64,000 nt of DNA from Capsulimonas corticalis (GTDB lineage: Bacteria; Armatimonadota; Armatimonadia; Armatimonadales; Capsulimonadaceae): assembly GCF_003574315.2 (NCBI RefSeq), contig NZ_AP025739.1:7192001-7256000 (forward strand), written 5' to 3'. Under the pieces are notes generated by a model. The model was not told where the DNA came from. It worked only from the letters and a program-made list of their open reading frames with translations, and made no database searches. The translations under genes were made by a program, and so were the position numbers. This document shows, in pieces, positions 36,325 through 46,478 of the stretch. Every line of letters begins with the position of its first letter. The stretch's first letter is position 1.

Positions 36325-37248
36325 ATGGAGCTGCGACATCTACGCTATTTCGTCGCCGTCGCCGACGAACTGCACTTCGGCCGCGCGGCCGAGCAACTTT
36401 TTATCTCACAGCCGCCGCTCACGCGCCAGATCCAGCAACTGGAGCAGGAGATGGGTGTGGTGTTGCTCACACGCACCAAGCGAAGCGTCCGGCTGACGGA
36501 GGCGGGGGCGGCGTTTCTCGAACGGGCGCGGCAGATCTTGTTGCTCGCAGACGAAGCCGTAACCGTCGCACAACGGATCGCCGCAGGCCAAGCCGGCGCT
36601 CTGGGCATCGGCTTCGTCGGCTCCGCCACCTACACGTTGTTGCCGGAGATCCTGAGATCGTTTCGCGCCCAATATCCCGGCATCGAGCTGTTGCTACATG
36701 AAATGAGTTCGGGCGAACAGATCCAAGCGCTTCAAGACGGCCGCATCGATCTGGGCTTCGTCCGCCCCTCCACGCCACAGCGGTCACTCGCTGGAGAAGT
36801 GATCCTGCGCGAGCCACTGATGGCGGCCCTCCCGGATTCCCACTCTCTCGCCGCCTCTCCAGAAGTCAGCTTCGACGACCTGCGCGGAGATCCGTTTATC
36901 CTCTTCCCGCGCCTCCCTCGCCCCAGCTACGCCGACCATATCCTGGCGCTTTGCGCGCAGGCCGGCTTCACTCCAACGATCATTCAGGAAACGCTGGAGA
37001 TACAAACCGCGCTCGGCCTCGTCGCCGGAAACCTCGGCGTCGCCATCGTCCCCGCCTCCGTCAGCCGCCTGCCCTGGCCCGGCGTCGTCTACAAACCACT
37101 GCCGCCGCCCGCTCCCACCACCGAAATGGCGGTCGCCTACCGCGACGGCCCCCTCTCCCCCGCACTCGCGAACTTTCTGGAGATCGTCCACGCCGTCGCC
37201 CGCGAGCTCTCGGCGACCGGTTCTTACACCGCTTTGTCCGTGTCATGA
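36325..37248 (+). CDS. LysR-family transcriptional regulator
   Basis: 307 residues from the ATG at 36325; an upstream TTG would add six residues. The N-terminal winged helix is classical: MELRHLRYFVAVADELHFG, QPPLTRQIQQLEQEMG and TEAGAAFLERARQIL. The effector-binding domain runs from about residue 90 (LGIGFVGSATYTLLPEIL). The gene is divergent from the YnfM-like MFS gene with about 60 bp between starts, the usual arrangement for a LysR regulator of its neighbour, so it probably controls that transporter in response to an unknown ligand. Confidence 0.9.
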   Translation: MELRHLRYFVAVADELHFGRAAEQLFISQPPLTRQIQQLEQEMGVVLLTRTKRSVRLTEAGAAFLERARQILLLADEAVTVAQRIAAGQAGALGIGFVGSATYTLLPEILRSFRAQYPGIELLLHEMSSGEQIQALQDGRIDLGFVRPSTPQRSLAGEVILREPLMAALPDSHSLAASPEVSFDDLRGDPFILFPRLPRPSYADHILALCAQAGFTPTIIQETLEIQTALGLVAGNLGVAIVPASVSRLPWPGVVYKPLPPPAPTTEMAVAYRDGPLSPALANFLEIVHAVARELSATGSYTALSVS

Positions 37249-37265
37249 ATGACGGAGGAACGTTT

Positions 37266-37742
37266 ATGTCTCACCCCACACCGCCGCCCACCCTCTTTGA
37301 ATGGGCCGGCGGCGCCGAAGCGCTCGACCGATTGACAGCCCACTTCTACGACAAAGTCCTGCAAGACCCATTGCTGCGCCCGGTCTTCGAGCATATGTCG
37401 CCCGACCACCCGCACCATGTGGCGTTATTTATTGGAGAAGTATTCGGCGGCTCCAAAGCGTATAGCGACGCGCACGGCGGACACGCGGGAATGGTGACGC
37501 ATCACTTGCATCGCGGACTGACCGAAGAACAGCGCACCCAATGGATGCGGCTCCTGTGCCAGAGCGCCGACGAAGTCGGCCTGCCGAGCGACCCCGAATT
37601 TCGCTCGGCGTTCGTGGGATATCTGGAATGGGGTTCGCGTCTGGCCATGATCAACTCACAGCCAGGCGCGGAGGCGCCGCCTGCGGACTCGCCGATGCCG
37701 AAGTGGGGCTGGGGCGAGGTCGGCGGGCCGTATTTGGGGTGA
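37266..37742 (+). CDS. Group II truncated haemoglobin-like protein
   Basis: 158 residues from the ATG at 37266, with GGAGGA seven bases upstream; a longer frame exists but lacks a site. The truncated globin fold is seen in FEWAGGAEALDRLTAHFYDKV, then HHVALFIGEVFGGSKAYSD and HLHRGLTEEQRTQWMRLL, where the His of HLH is the likely proximal haem ligand. It binds O2 or NO in the cytoplasm. It follows the LysR gene by 17 bp and may be cotranscribed with it. The C-terminal tail after residue 140 is Pro/Gly-rich and probably disordered. Confidence 0.85.
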   Translation: MSHPTPPPTLFEWAGGAEALDRLTAHFYDKVLQDPLLRPVFEHMSPDHPHHVALFIGEVFGGSKAYSDAHGGHAGMVTHHLHRGLTEEQRTQWMRLLCQSADEVGLPSDPEFRSAFVGYLEWGSRLAMINSQPGAEAPPADSPMPKWGWGEVGGPYLG

Positions 37743-37766
37743 GGGAGCGCAAAATGCTTATGACTT

Positions 37767-40019
37767 CTATTCTGACGGCGACGCGGAGACAGACCCCGAA
37801 CGCGCCCATGGCCCGGGTGTCGCGGGCGCGATGAGGACGATGGGGGGTTGCTCCAGCACGCGGGCGAGATGCGGCAAGGGCGATTTCCCCGCTGTCAGCA
37901 AGAACCGGAACCTTAGTTCTCCGCAGTCGAGCGCGGGTCGCCACGGCTCGTCGTCCGCGCCCAGCGTCGCATCCGAGGCGTAATGCGTCGCGCGGCACAC
38001 TGTTGCGCGCAGGGTTCCATCTTTTAAGTCGAAGGCATAGAGAGAGTCGGAAGCGAACCCGAGACTTTCCGTCCGCACCCACCGGCCGCCGGGAACCTCG
38101 CCCAGCGGGCCGCGCGTGATGCTGCCGCCGGGAACGTCAAACTCCGCCTCCGCCGCCCTTGCTGGCAGGACGAGTTTCAGACGCGCGGATCGCTCGTTCC
38201 AGAGCAGACGCGCCGCCACATCGACCGCGTCCCGCCCGTGCGAGACGGAAAACGTGAAGTCAAGCCGCGACGATCCGCCCGCCAGCCGCACCCATAACTT
38301 CGCCCGCTCCGGCCCCGATTCCAGCACACGGCAATGCGTCACCGTCCATGTTTCACGCACGTCGGACAGGCTCAGCGATTCGGGGTTTTCGCCCATATCG
38401 CCCCAGGAGCCATAGGGATCTTCCACAGTCTCCACGGACAGCCCCGCCGCTCCCAGCATAGGCGCGCCGTTTCGCAAGATTTGAACATGGCTGTCTCCGA
38501 TGCGTGCTTCCACGGAATAGACTTCGCTGGCAATCGCGCCGGGCGACGAAGCACGCGCCCCGCCATGGTTCGGGACAGGCTCCGCCGCTTCCGACCATCC
38601 CAGCGTGTAGACCGCCCAGCCGCGCGGAGGGAGCGTGACGGGAACCAGAACGCGCGCCCTCCAAGGCAGGTTCGGCGTGAACTGGTTTTCGGTTTCTATT
38701 CTTTGATAAGGCGCCGGCTTGCCGTCCGGACCGAGCACTTCCAGCGGAACCTCTCCCGGCCGCCCTTCGTAAGTCCAAAGCGGGCGGTAGTCCAGACATC
38801 CCTCCAGTTCGATAGGACCATCCAAGGCAAAAGGATGCGGATTCCAGATCAAAAACGGAACGGCGGTCGGAAGATCGCCGCCAGCGGCGGGAACGGTCAT
38901 GTCCACCTGCCGCGCCAGCGCATTGAGCGCTTCAAACTCCGCCGTTCTTGCGGTATGCCGCGCGCCGCCGAGCTGATCCAGCTGTTCGTCCAGAGCCCGC
39001 TCAATGCTCGTGCCGGGAAGAATATCGTGGAAAGAGTTAAACAGAACGGCGTCCCAAGCCTCCGAAAGATCGGCCGGGGCTTGGTTCAGCGCGGCGGCGA
39101 TCGCAGCAGTCGTCGCGTCCGCCCGGGACACCAGCGCCTCAGTTTGCCGATAGGAAAATTTGAGTTTGGCCGACGTCGCATAGCATCCCCGCAGGCAGAA
39201 CCCTAATTCCCCGGTATGGACGGGAAGGAAGCCCTCGCCTTGAGCGGCAGCTTCGGCGCGCAGAGCGTCGAACAGCGAATGCAGTGTTGAAAAGACAACC
39301 CGCGCCTCTGGATGGGACGCCGCCCACGCGCGAATGTCCGCGATTTGGCGGCGGGTCGGGCCGCCGCCGTGGTTGCCCACGCCGAAAAAGACGCCGACAT
39401 TTTCCAAATCGCCACTGCTCGCCGCCGCCAGCGCCTCGTCCAGCCGCCGGGGAAGTTCGTCGTGTTCGGAGCCGTACCAACCTGCCGGAGGTCGGTAAGC
39501 CAGCACGCATCCGCCGGCCGGGCCCCGCCACCAGAACGCAGGCTTGGCGAGGGAAAATTGCCCCTCCGCCGGGCGAGTGAACGCAAACCCTTCCATCCCT
39601 GCCGCCGCCAGTATGTCTGGAAGGCCAGCGGAATGACCGAAAGAGTCGGCGGCCCAGGCGACGCGAGGGCGGACGCCGAAACGCGATTGAAAGTAATTCA
39701 GGCCGCGCGTGAAGTGCCGTGAGAGAGTTTCGGTGGCGGGAAGGTTGGTGTCGGGCTGGATGTACGTCCCTCCCACCACGTCCCATCGCCCAGCCTTCAC
39801 GAAGGCGCGGATGCGCTCCAGCAAGGCAGGGTCGGTGCGTTCGATGTGTTCGTAGATCGCCGATTCGCCTCGAATAAAGGTCAGCTCGGGGTCTTCATCC
39901 AGTAGATCGCAAAGAGTGCGACAGGTCTGCGCGCCTTCGTTCAGACCTTCACGCGCATCCCACAGCCAGACAGGATCAAGGTGGGCGTTGGCGATCAGAT
40001 GGAAAGTATACGTTTTCAT
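37767..40019 (-). CDS. GH38 alpha-mannosidase
   Basis: 750 residues, cytoplasmic (no signal peptide). Zinc ligands His13 and Asp15 in ANAHLDPVW, the nucleophile Asp125 in AWAADSFGHS (also a zinc ligand) and GVGNHGGGPTRRQI are all present. The helical mid-domain (YRQTEALVSRADATTAAIA, FNSFHDILPGTSI) is typical. The C-terminal beta domain is shorter than in most members, which run to 850-1000 residues. GH38 enzymes trim alpha-mannose from oligosaccharides. With the GH2 enzyme at 28775 it suggests use of mannose-containing glycans. It converges on the haemoglobin gene. Confidence 0.88.
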   Translation of the reverse strand: MKTYTFHLIANAHLDPVWLWDAREGLNEGAQTCRTLCDLLDEDPELTFIRGESAIYEHIERTDPALLERIRAFVKAGRWDVVGGTYIQPDTNLPATETLSRHFTRGLNYFQSRFGVRPRVAWAADSFGHSAGLPDILAAAGMEGFAFTRPAEGQFSLAKPAFWWRGPAGGCVLAYRPPAGWYGSEHDELPRRLDEALAAASSGDLENVGVFFGVGNHGGGPTRRQIADIRAWAASHPEARVVFSTLHSLFDALRAEAAAQGEGFLPVHTGELGFCLRGCYATSAKLKFSYRQTEALVSRADATTAAIAAALNQAPADLSEAWDAVLFNSFHDILPGTSIERALDEQLDQLGGARHTARTAEFEALNALARQVDMTVPAAGGDLPTAVPFLIWNPHPFALDGPIELEGCLDYRPLWTYEGRPGEVPLEVLGPDGKPAPYQRIETENQFTPNLPWRARVLVPVTLPPRGWAVYTLGWSEAAEPVPNHGGARASSPGAIASEVYSVEARIGDSHVQILRNGAPMLGAAGLSVETVEDPYGSWGDMGENPESLSLSDVRETWTVTHCRVLESGPERAKLWVRLAGGSSRLDFTFSVSHGRDAVDVAARLLWNERSARLKLVLPARAAEAEFDVPGGSITRGPLGEVPGGRWVRTESLGFASDSLYAFDLKDGTLRATVCRATHYASDATLGADDEPWRPALDCGELRFRFLLTAGKSPLPHLARVLEQPPIVLIAPATPGPWARSGSVSASPSE

Positions 40020-40042
40020 TAACAGGCAACCTTTATGGGAGT

Positions 40043-42100
40043 TTAATCCGGCACATTGTTCTTCAGCTCATCCATCCAGACATTCGCCTCGGAGTCGCTG
40101 GGCGCGCGCCAGTCGCCGCGCGGGCTCAGCGAGCCGCCGCTGCCGACTTTAGGGCCGTTGGGAATGCAGGATCGTTTGAACTGACTGGTTTTGAAGAATC
40201 GGAATAAGAAGGTTCCGAGCCATTTTTTGATGGTCGGCAGGTCGTACTCGTTGCGCTTGGCAAGGTCGAAGCCGGCGGGCCAACCGCCGTGGGTCTTGTC
40301 GCCCCAGGCGTGCTGGCTGAGGAACGCGACCTTGCTCGGCCGGAAGCCATAGCGTGTCACGTAGTAGATGTTGAAGTCCTGTAGCTCGTATGGGCCGATC
40401 TTCTGCTCGGTGCTCTGCGCGGGCTTGTCGTTGTTGTCCGCATCGTGCGGGACCAGCTCGGGCGAGATTTCCGTGTCCAGGATCGATTGCAAAATCTCGC
40501 TCGTGGCGCTATCAAACTGTTTCGAGCCGATCACCCAACGCAGCAGATATTGAATGAGCGTCTTGGGAACGGAGGCGTTGACATTGTAGTGCGACATATG
40601 GTCGCCGACGCCGTAGGTGCACCATCCCAGCGCCAGTTCGCTCAGATCGCCCGTTCCTAAGACAAAGCCGTCATGGAAGTTCGCCAATCGGAACAAATGA
40701 GACGTGCGCTCTCCGGCCTGCACGTTCTCGAAGGTGATGTCGTAGACGGGTTCGCCCCCGATAAACGGATGGCCCAGATCGCGCATCATTTGCAGGCACG
40801 ACGGCCGAATATCGATCTCATGCGCGGTCGTCCCCAGCGCCTCCATCAATCCGCGCGCATTTTTGAGCGTGATATCACTGGTCGCAAATCCGGGCATCGT
40901 GAAGGCGAGGATGTTCTTGCGCGGCAGTCCCAGCCGATCCATGGTGCGCGCGGCGACGATCAGGGCATGCGTTGAATCCAGGCCGCCCGAAACGCCGATA
41001 ACGATTTTTTGTAATCCTGTACTTGCCAAACGCTTCATCAGGCCGTGGACCTGGATATTATACGCCTCGTAACATCGCTCATCGCGCAAGGCCGCATCGT
41101 TGGGCACGAAGGGGAAGCGCTCGACATGGCGCAGCAGGCCGATCTCGCCTTCGGGGATTTGAAACTCGAACTCGACCTGACGGATCTCGCGCAATCTTTC
41201 CCGGTAATCTCCCGCCGTGTCATGGAAGCTGCTCAGACGCATCCGGTCCTGCGCGAGCCGCTCCAGATCGATATCCGAGGCGATGATCTGCTCGTCCGCC
41301 GAAAACCGGGTCGACTCCGCCAGCAATTCGTTGTTCTCGTAGATCAGGGCGTGGCCGTCCCAGGCAAGGTCGGTCGTTGATTCCCCCGGCCCCGCCGCCG
41401 AGTAAAGATAAGCCGCCACGCAGCGCCCGGACTGCGACGCGCACAGATCCCGCCGATAATCGGCCTTCCCAATCGTGATATTGCTCGCGGACAGATTGGC
41501 GAGCACCGTCGCCCCCGCCAGCGCGCCAAAGGTGCTGGGCGGAACCGGCGTCCAGACATCCTCGCAGATCTCCACGTGGATGCCGAAGTCGCGCACATTG
41601 GACGCCTGGAACACGATGTCGCTCCCAAACGGAACGCGCTGTCCCAACAGCGTCACCTCCCGCGCCACCGCCTCCCGCGCCGCCGCGAACTGCCGCTTCT
41701 CGTAAAACTCCCGGTAGTTCGGCAAGTACGTCTTCGGGACGATTCCCAGGATCGCTCCCCGATAAATCACCACCGCGCAGTTAAATAACTTCCCCTCGAA
41801 CCGCAGCGGTGCGCCCACCAGCAGCACCGGCGTCAGCGCCTTGCTCTCCTCGACCACTTTGCCAATCGCGACAACCGTCGCATCCAGCAGAGCATCCTGA
41901 TGGAACAGATCGTCGTTGGAGTACGCCGAAAGCCCCATCTCGGGAAACAGCGCCACGGCGGCGTGCATCTCCGACGCCCGCCGCGCGAGGCCGAGGGTGT
42001 GTTCGGCGTTGTAGATGGGATCCGCGACACGAACGGACGGAATGCAAACGGCGGCGCGGACGAACCCGTGGGAATAGATCGAGCGAAATATGCCTGTCAT
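40043..42100 (-). CDS. nadE: Glutamine-dependent NAD+ synthetase
   Basis: 685 residues. The N-terminal nitrilase-type glutaminase has the triad Glu54 ([10 protein letters not shown]), Lys123 ([16 protein letters not shown]) and Cys179 (HVEICEDVW). The C-terminal synthetase has the ATP pyrophosphatase loop [11 protein letters not shown] and [20 protein letters not shown]. It amidates deamido-NAD to NAD with ammonia channelled from glutamine. The length matches the long mycobacterial type. No convincing ribosome site precedes the ATG at 42100. It lies 29 bp after the tag gene on the same strand. Confidence 0.93.
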   Translation of the reverse strand: MTGIFRSIYSHGFVRAAVCIPSVRVADPIYNAEHTLGLARRASEMHAAVALFPEMGLSAYSNDDLFHQDALLDATVVAIGKVVEESKALTPVLLVGAPLRFEGKLFNCAVVIYRGAILGIVPKTYLPNYREFYEKRQFAAAREAVAREVTLLGQRVPFGSDIVFQASNVRDFGIHVEICEDVWTPVPPSTFGALAGATVLANLSASNITIGKADYRRDLCASQSGRCVAAYLYSAAGPGESTTDLAWDGHALIYENNELLAESTRFSADEQIIASDIDLERLAQDRMRLSSFHDTAGDYRERLREIRQVEFEFQIPEGEIGLLRHVERFPFVPNDAALRDERCYEAYNIQVHGLMKRLASTGLQKIVIGVSGGLDSTHALIVAARTMDRLGLPRKNILAFTMPGFATSDITLKNARGLMEALGTTAHEIDIRPSCLQMMRDLGHPFIGGEPVYDITFENVQAGERTSHLFRLANFHDGFVLGTGDLSELALGWCTYGVGDHMSHYNVNASVPKTLIQYLLRWVIGSKQFDSATSEILQSILDTEISPELVPHDADNNDKPAQSTEQKIGPYELQDFNIYYVTRYGFRPSKVAFLSQHAWGDKTHGGWPAGFDLAKRNEYDLPTIKKWLGTFLFRFFKTSQFKRSCIPNGPKVGSGGSLSPRGDWRAPSDSEANVWMDELKNNVPD

Positions 42101-42129
42101 GGAGTTAGTTTATCCGATGAGAGAAAAAT

Positions 42130-42714
42130 TTAGACGCCATGCGCGGATTTTTTCGCGGTGCGGCAGACGCAGTCGTCCATGTGGTCGTCCACCATCCCAA
42201 CGGCCTGCATGTAGGCGTAGCAGATGGTGGAGCCGACGAATTTAAACCCGCGTTTCATGAGCGCTTTGCTGAGCGCGTCGGAGACGGGAGTTTTGGCGGG
42301 AAGTTCGGAGGGCGAGGCGTAGTGGTTTGTGATCGGCGCGCCGTCCACGAAGCGCCAGAGAAAGGCGTCGAAGCTGCCGAACTCTTGCTGGACGGAGAGA
42401 AACGCCTTGGCGTTGCCGACGGTCGCCGCGATCTTGCCGCGATGACGGATGACGCCCGGGTCGAGGACGATCTCTTCGATCCGGGCGTCGTCGAACGCGG
42501 CGACTTTGGAGACATCGAAATTGGCGAACGCCGCGCGGTATCCTTGACGGCGGCGCAGGATGGTGGCCCAGCTCAGGCCCGCCTGCGCGCCTTCCAGGGT
42601 CAGCATCTCGAATAGATGCGTGTCGTCGTGCGAAGGAACGCCCCACTCCGTATCATGATATTCGATCATCTCCGAACTGACGGCCCAGGAGCAGCGAATG
42701 GTCTCTTCCGTCAT
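42130..42714 (-). CDS. tag: DNA-3-methyladenine glycosylase I
   Basis: 194 residues of the Tag family, which removes 3-methyladenine from alkylated DNA. Visible are the N-terminal Cys8 (RCSW), EYHDTEWGVPSHDD, LTLEGAQAGLSWATIL with the active-site Glu and Trp, and the C-terminal HMDDC with His and Cys four apart, matching the family zinc site. The start overlaps the upstream stop as ATGA, so translation is coupled to the acidic-tailed protein. Confidence 0.93.
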   Translation of the reverse strand: MTEETIRCSWAVSSEMIEYHDTEWGVPSHDDTHLFEMLTLEGAQAGLSWATILRRRQGYRAAFANFDVSKVAAFDDARIEEIVLDPGVIRHRGKIAATVGNAKAFLSVQQEFGSFDAFLWRFVDGAPITNHYASPSELPAKTPVSDALSKALMKRGFKFVGSTICYAYMQAVGMVDDHMDDCVCRTAKKSAHGV

Positions 42715-43499
42715 GACTGGCCGGCCGCCGGCTCTTCGGAGTCCTCATCCTCTTCGTCTTCTCCGTCCTCGCCCTCTCCGTCCTCGCCCTCTTCATCCTC
42801 ATCTTCGTCTTCCACGCCGCCCGCGAATCCTTCGATCCACTCGCCCAGGCCGGGAACATCATCCTGTCCGGGCATCACGTAATGATAGCCGTCGGGGCCG
42901 ACACGGTCCTCCAGACGCAGCAGGATCGCTTCGACGTTGTCATGCGGTCCGGCGATAAATAGCGGCTTGCCTTCGGGACCGCCGGTCGGGATCTCGACCG
43001 GCGACGCGTCGGCGTCCGCGCCGGCGAGCATCTGTGAGGCGAGACGGTAATCGGAGTTCGGACGGAAGCCAAATTGCGCGGCGTACTCGACCGCCGCGCG
43101 CAGGATCTTCGCGATCAAGTTCAAATCGGCGGAGACCATATGCTGGCTCTCCAGCACGGAAGTACGCAGCTCGCTATAGGCGGCATGCGATTCGAACATC
43201 TGGACAAACGAGTTCTTGACGCCCAGCAGCGCCAGATCGATCAGGAAGACGCCGACGGCAATGCGGCCGTTCGATCCCTCGCGCGCGACCAGGGCCTGCA
43301 CGATCGCGCCCTCTTCATCCCAATCGCGGGTGAGGAACGTCTCCAAGATCGGCCACGCAAAGGCTGCCTGGATCTGCGACTTCGAGTCCAGTCGCGCCGG
43401 CTGATGCTGCGCCTGCTGGCGCAACTGCGCCGCCTTCTGCTTCCGCTTATTCGCCTTCTTTTGCAGCGCCTTCTGGCGCTGCGCGGGTGATTGGGCCAT
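42711..43499 (-). CDS. Hypothetical protein with basic head and acidic tail
   Basis: 262 residues that I do not recognise. The first 40 are Lys/Gln/Arg-rich (QKALQKKANKRKQKAAQLRQ). The middle (about 45-215) looks like a folded alpha/beta domain (FAWPILETFLTRDWDEEGAI, VGVFLIDLALLGVKNSFVQM, RAAVEYAAQFGFRPNSDYRL). The last 35 are almost only Glu and Asp. The charge split suggests nucleic-acid contact or self-association. It is translationally coupled to tag, but a role in repair is only inferred from that. GGAG is 11 bases ahead of the ATG. Confidence 0.7.
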   Translation of the reverse strand: MAQSPAQRQKALQKKANKRKQKAAQLRQQAQHQPARLDSKSQIQAAFAWPILETFLTRDWDEEGAIVQALVAREGSNGRIAVGVFLIDLALLGVKNSFVQMFESHAAYSELRTSVLESQHMVSADLNLIAKILRAAVEYAAQFGFRPNSDYRLASQMLAGADADASPVEIPTGGPEGKPLFIAGPHDNVEAILLRLEDRVGPDGYHYVMPGQDDVPGLGEWIEGFAGGVEDEDEDEEGEDGEGEDGEDEEDEDSEEPAAGQS

Positions 43500-43544
43500 G
43501 GGTAAATAATCTCCGATTTTGTATTATTAGGCCTTCACCAGATA

Positions 43545-43695
43545 TTTTCCCCGGTTATGAAACCCGGGCCTGGGAGGGCTTCGCCCTAACCGTCCGTGCC
43601 GGACGGAGGATATTTGTGATCGATCGCCGGCATTTGCGTCCGGCACGGACGCTTAGCCGAAGGCTCCCAGCCCCGGGTTTCATAACCGGGGAAAT
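43545..43695. repeat. 151-bp intergenic inverted repeat
   Basis: The outer arms (CCCCGGTTATGAAACCCGGG and its near-exact complement near 43672-43691) continue inward through CCTGGGAGGGCTTCG against CGAAGGCTCCCAG. After short mismatches comes an inner pair, CCGTCCGTGCCGGACG against CGTCCGGCACGGACG. The whole could fold into one long hairpin. No coding capacity; not repeated elsewhere in this window. Confidence 0.75.
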
Positions 43696-43705
43696 AAGCC
43701 ACCGT

Positions 43706-45457
43706 CTACAGCCGCTCCACCGTCGAAATCCCCAGCAGTGACAATCCTAGCTTCAGCGTCCGCGCCGTCAAATCCGCGAGAGCCAACCGCGAGGTGCGCG
43801 TGGGTTCGGCGGCGTTTAGCACCGGGCAGGCTTCGTAGAAGTGATTGAACTTCTGACTGAGCTCGAACAGATACGTGCAGAGGCGGCTCGGCAGGAAGTC
43901 TTCGGCGATCTTGACCAGCACGTCGTCGAGTTCGAGGAGATGCTTCGCCAGATCGCGCTCGGACGGTTCGGCGATATGGATATTGTCCAGGCCGGCGAGC
44001 GATGCGAAGTCCACCCCGCCCTTGCGCGCGATGCCCTGGACGCGGACATAGGCGTAGAGCATGTACGGCGCGGTGTTGCCCTGCAAGGCCAGCATCTTGT
44101 CGAAGCTAAAGACGTAGTTGCTGCCGCGATTGGCGCTCAGGTCCGCGTACTTCACGGCGGCGATGCCGACTTTATCGGCGAGATCGGTCTTGAACTCCTC
44201 GGTCTCCTCGCGGCCCTCGGAGGCCAAGCGCTCGTCCAGGTGCGCGCGGGCGCGGACGACGGCTTCGTCCAGCAGGTCGCTGAGCTTGACGGTCTCGCCC
44301 GAGCGGGTTTTGAACTTCTTACCGTCTTCGCCCTGCACGAGGCCGAACGGAACGTGCACCACGCGGACATCCTCCGTCAGCCAGCCGGCCAGGCGCGCGA
44401 CGGCGAAAACCTGCGCGAAGTGGTCGGACTGGCCGATATCGGTGACGATCACGATACACTTGGCCTTATCCTCATTGATCCGGTAGCGCAGCGCGGCGAG
44501 GTCCGTGGTGGCGTAGTTGTACGCGCCGTCGGTCTTACGGATGATCAGCGGCAGCGGGTTGCCTTCTTTGTTGCTGAACCCTTCGACAAAGACACACAGG
44601 GCGCCGTCGCTCTCGGTCAGCAGACCCTGCGCCTCCAGGTCGGTGACCACGGCGGGCAGCAATGGGTTATAGAACGATTCGCCGCGCTCCGTGATTTTGA
44701 TATCGAGCGTCTGGTAGATCTTCTCGAAGGCGGCGCGCGATTGATCGCACAGCAGCTTCCAGGCGTACAGGCTTTCGGCGTCCCCGCCCTGCAAACGCAC
44801 GACTTCGCGGCGCGCGCGCTCCTTGAACTCCTCATCGGCGTCGAACCGCAGCTTCGCGCGCTTGTAGAAGCCAACCAGATCGCCGATGTCCAGCGTGCTC
44901 GCGTCGGTCAGCGCCTCGGGATGGGTATCGCGCAGAAAGGCGATGAGCATGCCGAACTGCGTGCCCCAGTCGCCGACATGGTTCAGGCGCAGGACATCGT
45001 GTCCCAGAAACTCAGAGATGCGTGCGATGCTGTCGCCAATGATCGTCGAGCGCAGATGCCCGACATGCATCTCCTTGGCGATGTTCGGACCGGAGAAATC
45101 GACCACCGTGCGCAGCGGGTTCGCCGCCGGCGCCACGCCCAATCGCGGATCGGCGTACGACGCATTGACCAGCGCGTCGAGATAAGAAGCTTTCAGCTTC
45201 AGGTTGATAAAGCCGGGACCAGCAATCGTCGGCGTCTCACACATCTCGTCCAGCTTCAGCTCGGCGACAATGCCTTCCGCGATCGCCCGCGGCGACTTGC
45301 CGACGGCTTTGGCCAGCTGCAAAGCAACATTGACCTGCAAATCGCCAAACTGAGGATTACTCGCCGGCAGCACCAGCACATCGGCGCCTTCGACGCCGTG
45401 CGCCCGCGCGACGGCTTCTTGAAAACGGGTTCGTAAGAGAGAAAGTGTTGCAATCAT
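43706..45457 (-). CDS. argS: Arginyl-tRNA synthetase
   Basis: 583 residues, the usual class Ia ArgS length. The N-terminal additional domain is followed by the HIGH-type motif in [18 protein letters not shown], then [18 protein letters not shown]. The C-terminal DALR anticodon-binding domain starts near residue 460 ([20 protein letters not shown]) and ends [14 protein letters not shown]. It charges tRNA-Arg. The first ATG is used and a promoter lies 11 bp upstream of it. Confidence 0.95.
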   Translation of the reverse strand: MIATLSLLRTRFQEAVARAHGVEGADVLVLPASNPQFGDLQVNVALQLAKAVGKSPRAIAEGIVAELKLDEMCETPTIAGPGFINLKLKASYLDALVNASYADPRLGVAPAANPLRTVVDFSGPNIAKEMHVGHLRSTIIGDSIARISEFLGHDVLRLNHVGDWGTQFGMLIAFLRDTHPEALTDASTLDIGDLVGFYKRAKLRFDADEEFKERARREVVRLQGGDAESLYAWKLLCDQSRAAFEKIYQTLDIKITERGESFYNPLLPAVVTDLEAQGLLTESDGALCVFVEGFSNKEGNPLPLIIRKTDGAYNYATTDLAALRYRINEDKAKCIVIVTDIGQSDHFAQVFAVARLAGWLTEDVRVVHVPFGLVQGEDGKKFKTRSGETVKLSDLLDEAVVRARAHLDERLASEGREETEEFKTDLADKVGIAAVKYADLSANRGSNYVFSFDKMLALQGNTAPYMLYAYVRVQGIARKGGVDFASLAGLDNIHIAEPSERDLAKHLLELDDVLVKIAEDFLPSRLCTYLFELSQKFNHFYEACPVLNAAEPTRTSRLALADLTARTLKLGLSLLGISTVERL

Positions 45458-45467
45458 AGATGGCGTT

Positions 45468-45497
45468 ATTGTAGCTGATTGCGGGGAGGAATGTCGA
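45468..45497 (-). promoter_or_regulatory. Promoter of argS
   Basis: Minus-strand TCGACA (45497-45492), an 18-bp spacer and TACAAT (45473-45468), 11 bp upstream of the argS ATG, leaving a very short leader. Confidence 0.55.
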
Positions 45498-45506
45498 GGG
45501 GAAGGA

Positions 45507-45652
45507 GGCCCTCATCCCACAGCCCCTTCTCCCAATTTTGGGAGAAGGGGAGTCAGAGGGAGTCGCTGTATTTTGAGGATCAAAGATCCGAACGAAATCT
45601 TAACCCTCTCCCAGAATTGGGAGAGGGTGGCGCTAAGCGCCGGGTGAGGGCC
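45507..45652. repeat. Dispersed palindromic intergenic repeat, copy 1
   Basis: Begins GGCCCTCATCCC and ends GGGTGAGGGCC. Two internal palindromes (CTTCTCCCAATTTTGGGAG and CTCTCCCAGAATTGGGAGAG) lie near the ends, with an AT-richer centre. Same architecture as 53171-53312. Confidence 0.8.
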
Positions 45653-45662
45653 ACACAAAAAT

Positions 45663-45693
45663 AGGCCGGAGCGGGGGAAGTTCGCTCCGGCCT
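45663..45693 (-). terminator. Terminator of the redoxin gene
   Basis: Perfect 11-bp stem (45663-45673 with 45683-45693) followed on the minus strand by ATTTTTG. It lies about 30 bp beyond the stop of the redoxin gene. Confidence 0.7.
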
Positions 45694-45721
45694 TTGGGGA
45701 AATCTTAAGCGCGGGGAACGC

Positions 45722-46330
45722 TTAGGCGGCGGCAAGCGCGGGGGCGGGCGCTTGGAAGTAGGAGGGTTCGTTGCCGGCTTTCCACTTGATGTTGCAGCCG
45801 ATGCTGGCGCGCTGCTCCTGGGAAACCGACTGGCCGCTGAGGACGGCGTCGATGGCGGCGCGCAGATCCTTGCCGGTCACCGGAAGCTCGTTCTTCGGAC
45901 GGCTGTCGTCGAGCTGGCCGCGATAGACCAATTTGTGATCGGCGCCGAACAGAAAGAAGTCCGGGGTGCAGGCGGCGTTGTACGCCTTGGCGACGGACTG
46001 TTCCTCGTCAAAAAGCACCCAGAAGGAGTAATCCTGCTCCTGCGCCCAGATCTTGAGGTTCTCCAGCGAATCGGCGGGATACGCCACGGCGTCATTGGAG
46101 CTGATCGCGGCGATGTGCAACCCCCGATCGGAATAATCGCGAGCGATCTGCCCCAGCTCCTGCTGAATATGCTTCACGAACGGGCAGTGCGGGCTGACGA
46201 AAGCAACCAGCAGGGCTTTAGCGCCCGAATAGTCCTTGAGAGAAACGGCTTCACCGGTGACGACGTTCGGCAGGTGAAAATCGGCGGCGGATGCGCCAAG
46301 CGCGAGCATGGTCGAAGGTGTTGCGGGCAT
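45722..46330 (-). CDS. Thioredoxin-fold redoxin (AhpC/TSA-like)
   Basis: 202 residues, cytoplasmic. The redoxin fold starts ADFHLPNVVTGEAVSLKDYS and carries one active-site Cys in FVSPHCPFVKHIQQELG, the position of the first Cys of CXXC proteins; the second is a Val. GRGLHIAAISSNDAVAYPADS and CTPDFFLFGADHKLVYRGQL complete the fold. Members with this pattern are annotated as thioredoxin-family or peroxiredoxin-like and may reduce peroxides. The gene has its own promoter, and its leader contains a strong hairpin. Confidence 0.85.
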   Translation of the reverse strand: MPATPSTMLALGASAADFHLPNVVTGEAVSLKDYSGAKALLVAFVSPHCPFVKHIQQELGQIARDYSDRGLHIAAISSNDAVAYPADSLENLKIWAQEQDYSFWVLFDEEQSVAKAYNAACTPDFFLFGADHKLVYRGQLDDSRPKNELPVTGKDLRAAIDAVLSGQSVSQEQRASIGCNIKWKAGNEPSYFQAPAPALAAA

Positions 46331-46369
46331 CGGCGTGATCCTTTCTTGAGGGCGGGCGTAAACGACAAA

Positions 46370-46405
46370 GAGGCTAGGAGCGCCGTGAACGGCGCCCCTA
46401 GCCTC
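46370..46405 (-). promoter_or_regulatory. Leader hairpin of the redoxin mRNA
   Basis: Outer 9-bp stem (46370-46378 with 46397-46405), one mismatch, inner 6- to 7-bp stem and a tetraloop. It lies between the promoter at 46479-46507 and the start at 46330, and TTTGTC follows on the minus strand. It could be an attenuator, or a terminator for the upstream gene. Confidence 0.5.
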
Positions 46406-46478
46406 AAGTTGTCTGGTCGGCTACAACGGCATGGCAGAATAAGCAAGTAAAACCATGTCAAAACTGCGTTACGACGTC

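Noticed and set aside
43841-45436. A 531-codon plus-strand frame opposite argS
   Set aside because: Antisense of a confident argS gene.
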